A stretch of 64,000 bases of DNA from Actinomadura madurae (GTDB taxonomy: Bacteria > Actinomycetota > Actinomycetes > Streptosporangiales > Streptosporangiaceae), in NCBI RefSeq assembly GCF_900115095.1, contig NZ_FOVH01000011.1, positions 111,524 to 175,523 of the forward strand, read 5' to 3'. Below are positions 1-8,306 of the stretch, piece after piece. How positions within the stretch are numbered: the stretch's first letter is position 1; every line of letters begins with the position of its first letter. A program made the translations under genes and the position numbers. The notes below the pieces were generated by a model. It saw only the letters and a list, made by a program, of their open reading frames with translations. It did not search any database and was not told the origin of the DNA.

Positions 1-44
1 AACGGCGGCCCGCAGCAACACACCCGCCGACGCTGGGAGACGGT

Positions 45-1379
45 TCACAGAGTGATCTCGTTGGCGGCGCGGTGGCCTGATTCGGCGGCGCCGTCTATGT
101 AGCCGGCCCAGCGGGTCGCGGTTTCGGTGCCCGCCCAGTGGAGTGGGCCCACGGGACGGCGGAGTGCGGGGCCGAAGCGGGTCAGGGTTCCGGGTGTGGC
201 GAAGGCGCCGTAGCAGCCGCGCGAGTACTCCTCCTCGGCCCAGTCCTGCTCGATGTAGGCGGCCGGCTCCTTCGCCCGCGGGCCGAAGTAGCCGGTCAGG
301 TCGGCGATGACCTGGGCGCGGCGTTCGCTGGCGGTCAGGCGGGCGGCGATGTCGGCGTGCCGTCCCTCCAGGAAGCCGACGATCACGCCCGGCGACCCGC
401 TCTCGGGCGTGTTGTCGAAGGTGATGCCGAACGGGCGCCGGTCGCTGGTGACCTGGCCGCTGAGGCCGTCCGCGCGCCAGAACGGCTCGTCGTAGACGAC
501 GTTGATCTTGATGACGCGGCCCATCGGCATGCGCTGGACGAGCTGGTCGCGGTCGCCGGGCAGGCCCGGGGTGTAGCGGATCCGGGCGGCGAGCGGCGGC
601 GGGACGGCGATGATCGCGCGGCGCGCCCGGACCTCCCGCGAGGGCGTGCGGAGCGTGACGGCGTCGTCCGTCCACTCGATGCCGGTGACCGGCGAGTCCA
701 GCACGACCCGGTCGCCCAGCTCTTCGGCGAGGGCCAGGGCGATCCGCTGCGAGCCGCCGGAGACGCGGTCCTGCTGCGCGCCCCCGGCCGTCTCGATCAG
801 CGGGTCCAGGCCGCCGGCGGACGCCATGTAGAAGCCCGCCCACAGCGCCGACATGTCCGCCGCCTCGGCGGAGAAGACCGCCTGGGTGATCAGCCGCATG
901 AATCCGCGGCCGTTGCTCGTGTGCAGGTTGCGGCGGAGCCACGTCTCGAACGTCTCGTCGTCCAGCCGGGCGGCGTGCCGGGCGGTCCACGGCGCGTCCG
1001 GCGGGATGCCGCGCACCATGCGGGCGATGCGCAGCTGGCCCTGCGCGATGTCGGCGAGCGCCGCGGGCGACAGGCGCGGGATGCGGCCCGCGTACTCGCG
1101 CCGGACGCGCCCGAGCTCGGCGATGTGCCGCCCGTCGTCGTAGGTCGGGTACGTCGACAGGCCGAGCTCGTCGATCAGCGCGAGCACCCGGTCCTGGCCT
1201 GGGCCGACCCACTGGCCGCCGATCTCGATGGGTTCGCCGCCGGGCAGCTCGGCGTTCAGGATCCGCCCGCCGACCCGGTCGCGGGCCTCCAGGACGACCA
1301 CGTCGTGGCCGGCCCGCCGGAGGTCACGGGCGGCGACCAGCCCGGCGACCCCGGCTCCGACGATCGCGATGTCCGCCAT
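45..1379 (-). CDS. Flavin monoamine oxidase family protein
   Basis: FAD-dependent amine oxidase of 444 residues, expected to oxidise an amine to an imine with release of H2O2; the substrate cannot be told from sequence. The N-terminus has the dinucleotide motif GAGVAGL (residues about 7-13) and the VVLEARDRVGGR FAD-binding stretch, and the C-terminal FAD loop WAGTETATRWAGY is present about 30 residues before the end, so both ends of the fold are intact. The start is taken at 1379 because GGGAGG lies 5 nt upstream; the frame stays open into the divergent tetR gene but no ribosome site supports a longer protein. The gene is divergent from the TetR gene at 1437 and shares its operator, so repression by that regulator is likely. 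Confidence 0.9.
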   Translation of the reverse strand: MADIAIVGAGVAGLVAARDLRRAGHDVVVLEARDRVGGRILNAELPGGEPIEIGGQWVGPGQDRVLALIDELGLSTYPTYDDGRHIAELGRVRREYAGRIPRLSPAALADIAQGQLRIARMVRGIPPDAPWTARHAARLDDETFETWLRRNLHTSNGRGFMRLITQAVFSAEAADMSALWAGFYMASAGGLDPLIETAGGAQQDRVSGGSQRIALALAEELGDRVVLDSPVTGIEWTDDAVTLRTPSREVRARRAIIAVPPPLAARIRYTPGLPGDRDQLVQRMPMGRVIKINVVYDEPFWRADGLSGQVTSDRRPFGITFDNTPESGSPGVIVGFLEGRHADIAARLTASERRAQVIADLTGYFGPRAKEPAAYIEQDWAEEEYSRGCYGAFATPGTLTRFGPALRRPVGPLHWAGTETATRWAGYIDGAAESGHRAANEITL

Positions 1380-1402
1380 GATCCCTCCCATACGCGGCGC
1401 AT

Positions 1403-1435
1403 CTGACATACGCCATGTATGTGTTATACATGGCG
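1403..1435. promoter_or_regulatory. TetR operator overlapping promoter
   Basis: A perfect inverted repeat, CGCCATGTAT (1411-1420) and ATACATGGCG (1426-1435) around a 5-nt spacer, fills the space between the divergent amine oxidase and TetR genes. A promoter reading right is visible as CTGACA (1403-1408) and TATACA (1425-1430) with 16 nt between. The operator covers the spacer and the -10 box, so binding should block tetR and probably the oxidase too. The -10 box ends 6 nt before the ATG at 1437, which suggests a leaderless tetR transcript. Confidence 0.75.
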
Positions 1436-1436
1436 C

Positions 1437-2027
1437 ATGGAGGAGCGGGTCAAGAGCCGGCGGGAGCAGTACGCCGAGAGCACCCGCACGGCGCTCCTCG
1501 ACACCGGGCGCCGATTCTTCGCCGAACGGGGCTTCAGCGGCGTGTCGGCGGAGGAGCTGGTCCGTGCCGCCGGCCTGACCCGCGGGGCCCTCTACCACCA
1601 CTTCGCCGGCAAGCAGGGGCTGTTCGAGGCCGTCTTCGAGGATCTGGAGGCCGAGGCGGCGGACCGCGTCACCGCCGCCATGGCCCGCGAGGACGCCCCG
1701 CGTGCGCGGGCGACCGCCGGCACCCGCGCCTTCCTGGAGATCTGCTCCGACCCCGCCTACCGGGAGATCGTCCTGCTCCAGGGCCCCATCGCGCTCGGCT
1801 GGGAGCGATGGCGCGAGCTCGACCAGCGGTACCTCGGGACGATCCTCACCGGCGTCCTGGCCGCGCTCCTCGGAGACTCCGGCCCGCATCCCCTCGGCCT
1901 GACCGCCGCCGCGTTCTACGGCGCGCTGACCGAACTGGCCCTCGCCGTGGCGAGCGCGCAGGACCAGGCGCCGGCCCGGGAGCAGGCCCTGCGCCTCGTC
2001 GGCGCCATGCTGGACGGCGTTCGGTGA
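1437..2027 (+). CDS. TetR/AcrR family regulator
   Basis: One-component repressor of 196 residues. Residues about 10-60 form the TetR DNA-binding domain, with the recognition helix region LTRGALYHHFAGKQGLFEAV; the rest is the helical ligand-binding and dimerisation domain. An upstream in-frame ATG at 1419 lies inside the operator, so the ATG at 1437, directly after the palindrome and at the expected transcription start, is preferred; there is no Shine-Dalgarno sequence, consistent with leaderless translation. It is divergent from the amine oxidase and probably controls it and itself. The ligand is unknown and may be the amine or its aldehyde product. Confidence 0.88.
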   Translation: MEERVKSRREQYAESTRTALLDTGRRFFAERGFSGVSAEELVRAAGLTRGALYHHFAGKQGLFEAVFEDLEAEAADRVTAAMAREDAPRARATAGTRAFLEICSDPAYREIVLLQGPIALGWERWRELDQRYLGTILTGVLAALLGDSGPHPLGLTAAAFYGALTELALAVASAQDQAPAREQALRLVGAMLDGVR

Positions 2028-2092
2028 ACTCTCAGGGTTCTCCCAGGAACGGGCGGGGACTTCTGCCAGACGCCGCCGCTTCCATGGTCAAC

Positions 2093-2581
2093 ATGAGAAC
2101 CAACCGGAAGACGATCGCCGCCACGGCCGGTGCCGCCGGGCTCCTCGGGCTCGGCCTCTACCTCGCCGTCCCGGCCGCCGCCGACGACCCCTCTCCCTCG
2201 CCGAAGGCGACCACGGAATGGGGCCACCGGGGCGAGGGACGCCCCGGCTGGGGGCACCCGGGTATGGGAGGACACCCGTTCTGGCGGGCCGGGGGCATGC
2301 GCGGCGTCCACGGCGAGGCCACCGTGAAGCGCGACGGCGGCTTCCATCTGGCGACCTGGCAGCGCGGTGACATCACGTCCGTGTCCGCCACCGCGGTGAC
2401 CGTCCGCAGCGAGGACGGCGTCTCGTGGACGTGGAAGGCCGACGACGAGACCCGCGTCCGGAAGGACGGCGACAAGTCCGCCATGACGGACCTGAAGAAC
2501 GGCGACCAGGTCCTCGTCGCGGGCGAGCGCTCCGGCGACACCCGGACCGCCCGCTTCATCCGCGTCCCCAAACCCCGCTAG
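2093..2581 (+). CDS. Secreted DUF5666-like protein next to a two-component system
   Basis: Exported protein of about 162 residues. It begins with a basic stretch (MRTNRKT) and a hydrophobic segment ending in AVPAAADD, a typical Sec signal peptide with an Ala-x-Ala cleavage site. A Pro/Ser/Gly/His-rich linker follows (about 30-75), then a small beta-rich domain (about 85-160) with the pattern GDITSVSATAVTVRSEDG and NGDQVLVAGE found in DUF5666 proteins. An alternative ATG lies three codons upstream at 2084; neither has a clear ribosome site. It ends about 60 nt before the response regulator gene on the same strand, so it may be a target or accessory of that system. Molecular function is unknown. 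Confidence 0.7.
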   Translation: MRTNRKTIAATAGAAGLLGLGLYLAVPAAADDPSPSPKATTEWGHRGEGRPGWGHPGMGGHPFWRAGGMRGVHGEATVKRDGGFHLATWQRGDITSVSATAVTVRSEDGVSWTWKADDETRVRKDGDKSAMTDLKNGDQVLVAGERSGDTRTARFIRVPKPR

Positions 2582-2643
2582 GCCCTGCCCCCGGGCGGTA
2601 CCTTCGGGCAGAAGGGACGGGACGAGATGACCTGCGGGAGCCG

Positions 2644-3330
2644 ATGAGCGAGAGCCGGCGCGTGCTCGTCGTGGACGACGAGGCCAACATCCGCGACCTC
2701 ATCGAGGTCGCGCTGCGTTTCCACGGCTTCGCCACCGTCACGGCGGGCACGGGCGAGGAGGCGTTCGCGGCGGCCCGCAGGGATCGGCCCGACCTCGTCC
2801 TGCTGGACGTGATGCTGCCCGACCTGGACGGTTTCGAAGTGTGCCGGCGCCTCCGCGCGGACGGCGACCAGGTGCCGGTGATCTTCCTGACCGCGCGGGA
2901 CACCCCGTCCGACACCGTCACGGGCCTCACGCTCGGCGGCGACGACTACGTCACCAAGCCGTTCTCGATCGAGGCGCTCATCGCCCGGGTGCGGGCGGTG
3001 CTGCGCCGGGCGGCCCAGCCCGCGGCGTCCCCCGAGGACGCCGTCCTGCGCGTCGGCGACCTCGAACTGGACGAGGCGCACTGGACGGTGCGCCGCGGCG
3101 GCGTCGCCGTTGACCTGTCGCCGACCGAGTTCCGGCTGCTGGCCTTCCTGATGCGGAACGCGGGCATGGTGCTCTCGCGGTCCCAGCTCCTGGAGGGCGT
3201 GTGGGGGTGGGACCACGGCAACCCGCAGGTCGTCGAGACCTACGTCAGCTACCTGCGCCGCAAGCTGGACCCGCTCGGCACCCCGCTCATCCACACCCAG
3301 CGCGGGGTGGGCTACGCGCTGCGGCCATGA
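2644..3330 (+). CDS. OmpR/PhoB-type response regulator
   Basis: Cytoplasmic DNA-binding response regulator of 228 residues. The receiver domain (about 5-120) has the acidic pair VVDDE, the phospho-acceptor Asp55 in LLDVMLP, and the conserved Thr (FLTARD) and Lys (VTKPFS). A winged-helix output domain (about 130-228) ends in YVSYLRRKLD and the GVGYALRP signature of the OmpR/PhoB class. Its TGA overlaps the ATG of the kinase gene by four bases (ATGA), so the two are translationally coupled. The closest targets by position are its own operon and the secreted protein upstream. Confidence 0.95.
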   Translation: MSESRRVLVVDDEANIRDLIEVALRFHGFATVTAGTGEEAFAAARRDRPDLVLLDVMLPDLDGFEVCRRLRADGDQVPVIFLTARDTPSDTVTGLTLGGDDYVTKPFSIEALIARVRAVLRRAAQPAASPEDAVLRVGDLELDEAHWTVRRGGVAVDLSPTEFRLLAFLMRNAGMVLSRSQLLEGVWGWDHGNPQVVETYVSYLRRKLDPLGTPLIHTQRGVGYALRP

Positions 3331-4670
3331 CGCTCAACGCCCGGCTGCTCACCGGCCTGCTCGCGGTCACCACGGCCGGGCTGGCCATCATGGGCCTGGT
3401 CAGCGCGCTGGTGCTGAACGGGTACCTGATGCACCGCGTGGACGGGGAGCTCCTGGCCTCTCGCGAGTACGCCGTGGCACGGTTGCTTCGGCCCGGCTTT
3501 CACCAGCAGGGAGTGGCCCCGGCCCAGTTCGTGGTGCTGGCCGTGGGGACGCAGGGGTCCGTCCGCGTGCTCAGCGGCGACGAGCCGTCCCCCGAAAGGG
3601 CCGTCGCGGAGGTGCAGCGGCTCGGGACGGGCGGCCTCGCCGCCCGCGCGGAGAGCGGGAAGCCGTTCTCGCTGCCCGGGCTGCGGGCGGTGGCGCGCCC
3701 GTGGCGGGGCGGCTTCGTCGTCGTGGCGTCCCCCCTCGACGACATCCACGCGGCCGTGCGCAACCTCGTCCTGTCCGAGATCGCCACGGCCGCCCTCCTG
3801 CTCGCGGCCCTGGTCGTGCTCGGCCGGTGGCTGATCCGCCGCGGCCTGCTGCCGCTGAGCCGGATGGCCGCCACCGCGAACGCGATCACCGCCGGCGGCG
3901 ACCTGCGCGCCCGCATGCCGGACCCGGGGCAGCGCACCGAGACCGCCCGGCTCGCCGCCGCCATCAACGTCATGCTGGAGCGGATCGAGCAGGCGTTCTG
4001 GGCGCGCAGCCGGTCCGAGGCGCGCGTCCGCGAGTTCGCCGCCGACGCGTCCCACGAGCTGCGCACCCCGCTGACCGCCATCCAGGGTTACGCGGAGCTG
4101 TACCGGCACGGCGCCCTCGGGCCCGACGAGCTGCCCGACGCGATGCGCCGCATCGAGGAGGAGGCGAGCCGCATGAGCAGCCTGGTCACCGACCTCCTCG
4201 AACTCGCCCGGCTCGACCGCGGCGCGTCGCTGAACCCGGTCCCGACGGACCTGGTCGCCCTTGCCCGGGACGCCATGGCCGACGCGACCGCCGCGGACCC
4301 CGACCGTCCCATCGTGCTGGACGCCCCCGACACTCTCGTCGCGACCGTCGACGAGGCCCGCATCCGCCAGGTCTTCGCGAACCTGCTGGCCAACGTGCGT
4401 GCCCACACACCCCCTGGAACGTCCGCGACCATCCGCCTCGCGCCGAACCTGATCGAGGTCTCGGACGAGGGACCGGGCATGACCCCCGAGGACACCGCCC
4501 GCGCCTTCGAGCGCTTCCACCGCGCCGAGAAGGGCGGCTCCGGGCTCGGCGGGACCGGGCTCGGGCTGCCCATCGTCGCCGCCATCGCCGCCGCCCACGG
4601 GGGACACGCCGAACTGCTGTCCGCGCGATCCAAGGGGACGATCGTCCGCGTCACCCTCGGCTCCCGCTGA
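3327..4670 (+). CDS. Sensor histidine kinase
   Basis: Membrane-bound kinase of 447 residues, partner of the upstream response regulator. It has two transmembrane segments (about 10-31 and 150-170) flanking an extracellular sensor of about 115 residues, a HAMP linker (about 175-225), a dimerisation/phosphoacceptor domain with His243 in DASHELRTPLTAIQGY, and an ATPase domain with the N box (FANLLANVRAHT), G1 box (VSDEGPGM), F box and G2 box (GGTGLGLPIV). One change from the usual pattern is that the N box reads ANLLANV, with Asn present but shifted in context. The start overlaps the regulator stop (ATGA). The stimulus is not known. Confidence 0.93.
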   Translation: MTLNARLLTGLLAVTTAGLAIMGLVSALVLNGYLMHRVDGELLASREYAVARLLRPGFHQQGVAPAQFVVLAVGTQGSVRVLSGDEPSPERAVAEVQRLGTGGLAARAESGKPFSLPGLRAVARPWRGGFVVVASPLDDIHAAVRNLVLSEIATAALLLAALVVLGRWLIRRGLLPLSRMAATANAITAGGDLRARMPDPGQRTETARLAAAINVMLERIEQAFWARSRSEARVREFAADASHELRTPLTAIQGYAELYRHGALGPDELPDAMRRIEEEASRMSSLVTDLLELARLDRGASLNPVPTDLVALARDAMADATAADPDRPIVLDAPDTLVATVDEARIRQVFANLLANVRAHTPPGTSATIRLAPNLIEVSDEGPGMTPEDTARAFERFHRAEKGGSGLGGTGLGLPIVAAIAAAHGGHAELLSARSKGTIVRVTLGSR

Positions 4671-4758
4671 GCGGGACGGGACGGTGCCGGGACCCGCGGC
4701 GTCCTGCACAGTCCGAGGGGTCGGCACCCCGAACCTCACCCCGAACCGAAGGATCCGC

Positions 4759-5727
4759 ATGGCGGGCTGGAGTCACCGGTACGCGCGCATCAACGGCCTG
4801 GACGTCCACTACGTGGAGCAGGGGGAAGGGCCGCTCGTCGTCCTCCTCCACGGGTTCCCGCACCTGTGGTTCAGCTGGCGCCACCAGATCGGGCCGATCG
4901 CCGGCGCCGGGTACCGCGTCGTGGTGCCCGACATGCGCGGAATGGGAGGCACCGGCGGCCCGGAGGACCACCGCGAGTACGACGTGGACCGGATCGTCGG
5001 CGACCTCACCGGGCTCCTCGACCACCTCGGCGAGACAAAGGCGGTGTTCAGCGGCCTGGACTTCGGGCTGTTCGCCGCCTACGACCTCGCCCACCACCAC
5101 CCGGAGCGCGTCGCCGCGATCATCGGCCTGGAGAACCCGTTCTTCACTCCGAGCAAGGAGTCACCGCTGACGCTGGCGGCGCGGCAGGCCACAAGGCATT
5201 TCAACCACATCCATTACTTCAACGCTCCCGGAGTCGCCGACCGGGAGCTGGCCGCCGCACCCCGCGAGTTCCTGCGGAAGCTGTTCTACGCGCTCTCCAG
5301 CGACTACCACTATCTCGACGTCTGGCGGCAGCCGCCGGGGACGTCCTATATCGACGCGCTGCCAGAAACACCGCCGCTCCCATGGACGTGGCTGACCGAA
5401 ACGGAACTGGAGTTCTACGTCGACGCTTACAGCCGCAGTGGCTTCACCGGTGGGCTCAACTGGTACCGGGCCATGGATCTGTCCTGGGAATACCGCAAGT
5501 CGTACGGGGACCGGAAGAATCCCGTCCCGTTCTACTTCATCGGCAGCGAACAGGACACCGACCTTGAGGGCTGGCACGGCCCCGATCCGCTGAGCCGGCT
5601 GGAGGACCACCATGCCGACGTCCGCGGTGTCCGGATGATCAAAGAGGCCGGCCACATGATGCAGATGGAGAAGCACGCCGAGACGACGGCGGCCATGCTC
5701 GAATTCCTCACGGGAGGCGGCCGGTGA
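4759..5727 (+). CDS. Alpha/beta-hydrolase, epoxide hydrolase type
   Basis: Alpha/beta-hydrolase of 322 residues resembling soluble epoxide hydrolases, which open epoxides through an alkyl-enzyme ester on Asp. The oxyanion motif HGFPHLWFSWRHQ (about 35-47) and the nucleophile elbow GLDFG (the family usually has GHDWG) place the nucleophilic Asp near residue 98. A Tyr-rich lid region (FYVDAYSRSGF) and the C-terminal GHMMQMEKH, with the likely catalytic His, are present. The start at 4759 follows an AAGGA sequence. It is coupled to the SDR gene by GTGA overlap, so the two enzymes probably act in series, for example diol formation followed by oxidation. Haloalkane dehalogenase or ester hydrolase activity cannot be excluded. 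Confidence 0.8.
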   Translation: MAGWSHRYARINGLDVHYVEQGEGPLVVLLHGFPHLWFSWRHQIGPIAGAGYRVVVPDMRGMGGTGGPEDHREYDVDRIVGDLTGLLDHLGETKAVFSGLDFGLFAAYDLAHHHPERVAAIIGLENPFFTPSKESPLTLAARQATRHFNHIHYFNAPGVADRELAAAPREFLRKLFYALSSDYHYLDVWRQPPGTSYIDALPETPPLPWTWLTETELEFYVDAYSRSGFTGGLNWYRAMDLSWEYRKSYGDRKNPVPFYFIGSEQDTDLEGWHGPDPLSRLEDHHADVRGVRMIKEAGHMMQMEKHAETTAAMLEFLTGGGR

Positions 5728-6575
5728 GCCGCGTCGTCGTTGTCACCGGCGCCAGCCGCGGCGCCGGAAAGGGAATCGCGCTGGCGCTCGGCGAGACCGG
5801 CGCGACCGTCTACGTCACCGGGCGGACCCGCGCCGAGGGCGACGCCGGCCTCCCCGGCACGGTGTTCGCCACCGCCGAGGAGATCGGCCGCCGCGGCGGC
5901 ACGGGCGTCCCGGTGATCTGCGACCACTCCGACGACGCGCAGGTGGAGGCGCTGTTCGCGCAGGTCGGACGCGACCACGGCCGGATCGATATCCTCGTCA
6001 ACAACGCGTTCACGATCCCGGACGGCCTCGCCCGGAGGGGCCCGTTCTGGGAGAAGCCGCTGGCGCTCCAGGACATGTTCGACGTGGGCATGCGCTCGGC
6101 CTACGTGGCGAGCTACTACGCCGCCCCGCTCCTGATCCGCGGCGACGGGGGCCTCGTCGTCAACACGTCGTCCTTCGGAGGCCGCTGCTATATGCACGGC
6201 CCCGCCTATGGCGCGGGGAAGGCCGCCGTCGACAAGATGGCCCACGACATGGCCGTCGATTTCCAGCCCTACGGCGTCGCCGCCATCTCCCTCTGGATGG
6301 GGCTTCTGAAGACGGAACGGAACAGGGCCCTCTTCGAAGGCGTCCCCGACCAGTACAAGGCGTTCGCCGCGGGCGCCGAGTCCCCCGAATTCAGCGGCCG
6401 GGTCATCGACGCCCTCGCGCGCGACCCCCGGCTGATGGAGCGGACCGGGCAGGTCCTCATCGGCGCCGAGATCGGCGCGGAACTCGGGGTGGTGGACGTC
6501 GACGGCGGCACCCCCTCGTCCCACCGCGAAAACCTGGGCGACCCGCCCACCTTCAACCCGGCCGTGGTGAAGTAA
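5724..6575 (+). CDS. Short-chain dehydrogenase/reductase
   Basis: NAD(P)-dependent SDR of 283 residues. It has the nucleotide motif TGASRGAGKG (TGxxxGxG, about 8-17), the NNA-like element VNNAF near 91-95, the catalytic Ser in NTSSFGG and the YxxxK dyad in YGAGK (about 160). It is somewhat longer than the 250-residue classical size because of a C-terminal extension after the substrate loop. The GTG start lies inside the stop of the epoxide hydrolase gene (GTGA), which indicates co-translation. The likely reaction is oxidation or reduction of an alcohol or ketone made by its neighbour; the substrate is unknown. Confidence 0.88.
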   Translation: MSRVVVVTGASRGAGKGIALALGETGATVYVTGRTRAEGDAGLPGTVFATAEEIGRRGGTGVPVICDHSDDAQVEALFAQVGRDHGRIDILVNNAFTIPDGLARRGPFWEKPLALQDMFDVGMRSAYVASYYAAPLLIRGDGGLVVNTSSFGGRCYMHGPAYGAGKAAVDKMAHDMAVDFQPYGVAAISLWMGLLKTERNRALFEGVPDQYKAFAAGAESPEFSGRVIDALARDPRLMERTGQVLIGAEIGAELGVVDVDGGTPSSHRENLGDPPTFNPAVVK

Positions 6576-6831
6576 CGGCAACGTCTCCTGCTCGGCGGCG
6601 TCGATACCTCCACGACGCCGTCAGTGCCGGACAAAGCATCGGGCAATGGGCTTCCGCATATCCCCATTCCCTTGCCAAGCCGCCGCGTTCGATCCCCCGC
6701 GCGCCGGTTAGGGACGGCGGTTCGGGAATACCCGTGGGACGTCCGGACGCCGTCGTCCGCATTCCTTCGTCCATCCCGGCTGCCCTGGACCGAGCGAGAC
6801 AAGACGACGGGACTCCAGCAAAGGAGGGACC

Positions 6832-7467
6832 ATGACCCGCGTCGAGCAAGAGTCCACCCCCCGGACACAGCCCGCAGTGGCCGACCCCGCCCCGCTGGGG
6901 CTGGCGGCCCTCGCCCTGACCCTGTTCCTCCTGTCCGCCAAGAACGCCGGCTGGACCGACGGCACCGACGCCTGGCTCGGCTACGCCTTCGCCTACGGCG
7001 GCATCGTCCAGCTCCTGGCCGGCATGTGGGGGTTCCGCGACCGCAGCGTGTTCTGGGCCACGGCCTTCTCGTCCTACGGCGCCTTCTGGATCGGCCTCGG
7101 CCTGTACGTCGTGCTCCTCGCCGGGCAGACCAACGCCGCGCAGGAGACCAACGACCTCGCCTGGATCCTGCTCGCGTTCGCGATCTTCAACACCTACATG
7201 ACGATCTGGGCGACCCAGGTCAACCAGGCCGTCCTCGCCGTGTTCGTCACCCTGGAGGCCACGCTGATCATCCTGTTCATCGGGTACTTCGCCGGCAGCG
7301 ACGCCACGATCAAGATCGGCGGCTACATCGGGATCCTGACCGCCCTCTGCGCCTGGTACGCGTCCGCCGCCGGCGTCATCAACGGCATGACCGGCCGCAC
7401 GTACCTCAGCGTCGGCAAGCCCCTGCTCAAAGAGATCATGCCCACCACCGGCTCCCGCCCCCGCTGA
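6832..7467 (+). CDS. GPR1/FUN34/SatP (YaaH) family acetate transporter
   Basis: Integral membrane protein of 211 residues with six hydrophobic helices. The N-terminal signature ADPAPLGLAALALTLF matches the NPAPLGL motif of the acetate/succinate uptake family (SatP/YaaH). The start follows an AAAGGAGGGACC ribosome site. It lies 17 nt upstream of the hydrolase gene and is probably co-transcribed with it. The expected role is proton-linked uptake of acetate or another short monocarboxylate. The 256 nt upstream (6576-6831) contain no gene and probably hold the promoter, although no clear -35/-10 pair stands out. Confidence 0.87.
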   Translation: MTRVEQESTPRTQPAVADPAPLGLAALALTLFLLSAKNAGWTDGTDAWLGYAFAYGGIVQLLAGMWGFRDRSVFWATAFSSYGAFWIGLGLYVVLLAGQTNAAQETNDLAWILLAFAIFNTYMTIWATQVNQAVLAVFVTLEATLIILFIGYFAGSDATIKIGGYIGILTALCAWYASAAGVINGMTGRTYLSVGKPLLKEIMPTTGSRPR

Positions 7468-7484
7468 CCCAAAGGAGGGAAGAG

Positions 7485-8306
7485 ATGGGCTTCATCACCA
7501 CTGACGACGGGACGAGAATCTTCTACAAGGACTGGGGCACCGGACGTCCCGTCGTCTTCAGCCACGGCTGGCCGCTCAACGCCGACGCCTGGGACGACCA
7601 GCTGAGGCTGGTCGCCGAGAACGGCTTCCGAGCGATCGCCCACGACCGGCGGGGCCACGGCCGCTCCGACCAGCCGTGGAACGGCAACGACATGGACACC
7701 TACGCCGACGACCTCGCCCGGCTCCTGGACGAGCTCGACGTACGGGACGCCGTCCTCGTCGGCCACTCCACCGGCGGCGGCGAGGTCACCCGCTACATCG
7801 GCCGGCACGGCACCGGACGGGTCGCCAAGGCCGTCCTGCTGGGTGCCGTCCCGCCGGTCATGCTGAAGAGCGACTCCAACCCGGAGGGCACGCCGATCGA
7901 GGTGTTCGACCAGATCCGGGCAGGGGTGGCCGCCGACCGATCCCAGTTCTACAAGGACCTGGCGGAGAGCTTCTACGGCTTCAACCGTCCCGGCGCGTCC
8001 CGCTCGCAGGGAGTCGTGGACGCGTTCTGGCTGATGAGCATGCAGGTGGGTCTCAAGGGCGCCTACGACTGCGTCAAGCAGTTCTCCGAAACCGACTTCA
8101 CCGCCGACCTCCAGCGCATCGACGTCCCCACCTTCGTCGCCCACGGCGAGGACGACCAGATCGTCCCCATCGCCGCCGCGGGCCTGAAGACCGCGCAGAT
8201 CGTCAGGGACGCCACCCTGAAGGTCTATCCCGGCGCCCCGCACGGCCTCACCGGCACCTACAAGGACGACTTCACCACCGACCTGCTCGGCTTCATCAAG
8301 TCCTAG
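7485..8306 (+). CDS. Alpha/beta-hydrolase, non-heme chloroperoxidase/esterase type
   Basis: Alpha/beta-hydrolase of 273 residues, full length for the cofactor-free haloperoxidase/arylesterase group. It has HGWPLNADAWDDQL after the first strands (oxyanion region), the nucleophile elbow GHSTGGGE (Ser about 98), the acid in GEDDQIVP and the catalytic His in GAPHGLTGT. Enzymes of this family are serine esterases that can also generate peracids. The start is fixed by a strong AAAGGAGGGAAGAG sequence directly upstream. The gene follows the acetate transporter by 17 nt; an acetate-perhydrolase link is possible but is only inference. Confidence 0.88.
   Translation: MGFITTDDGTRIFYKDWGTGRPVVFSHGWPLNADAWDDQLRLVAENGFRAIAHDRRGHGRSDQPWNGNDMDTYADDLARLLDELDVRDAVLVGHSTGGGEVTRYIGRHGTGRVAKAVLLGAVPPVMLKSDSNPEGTPIEVFDQIRAGVAADRSQFYKDLAESFYGFNRPGASRSQGVVDAFWLMSMQVGLKGAYDCVKQFSETDFTADLQRIDVPTFVAHGEDDQIVPIAAAGLKTAQIVRDATLKVYPGAPHGLTGTYKDDFTTDLLGFIKS

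Noticed and set aside
1380..1889. N-terminal extension of the amine oxidase to 614 residues
   Set aside because: The extension would run through the divergent tetR gene and operator and has no ribosome site; the FAD motif starts right after the Met at 1379.
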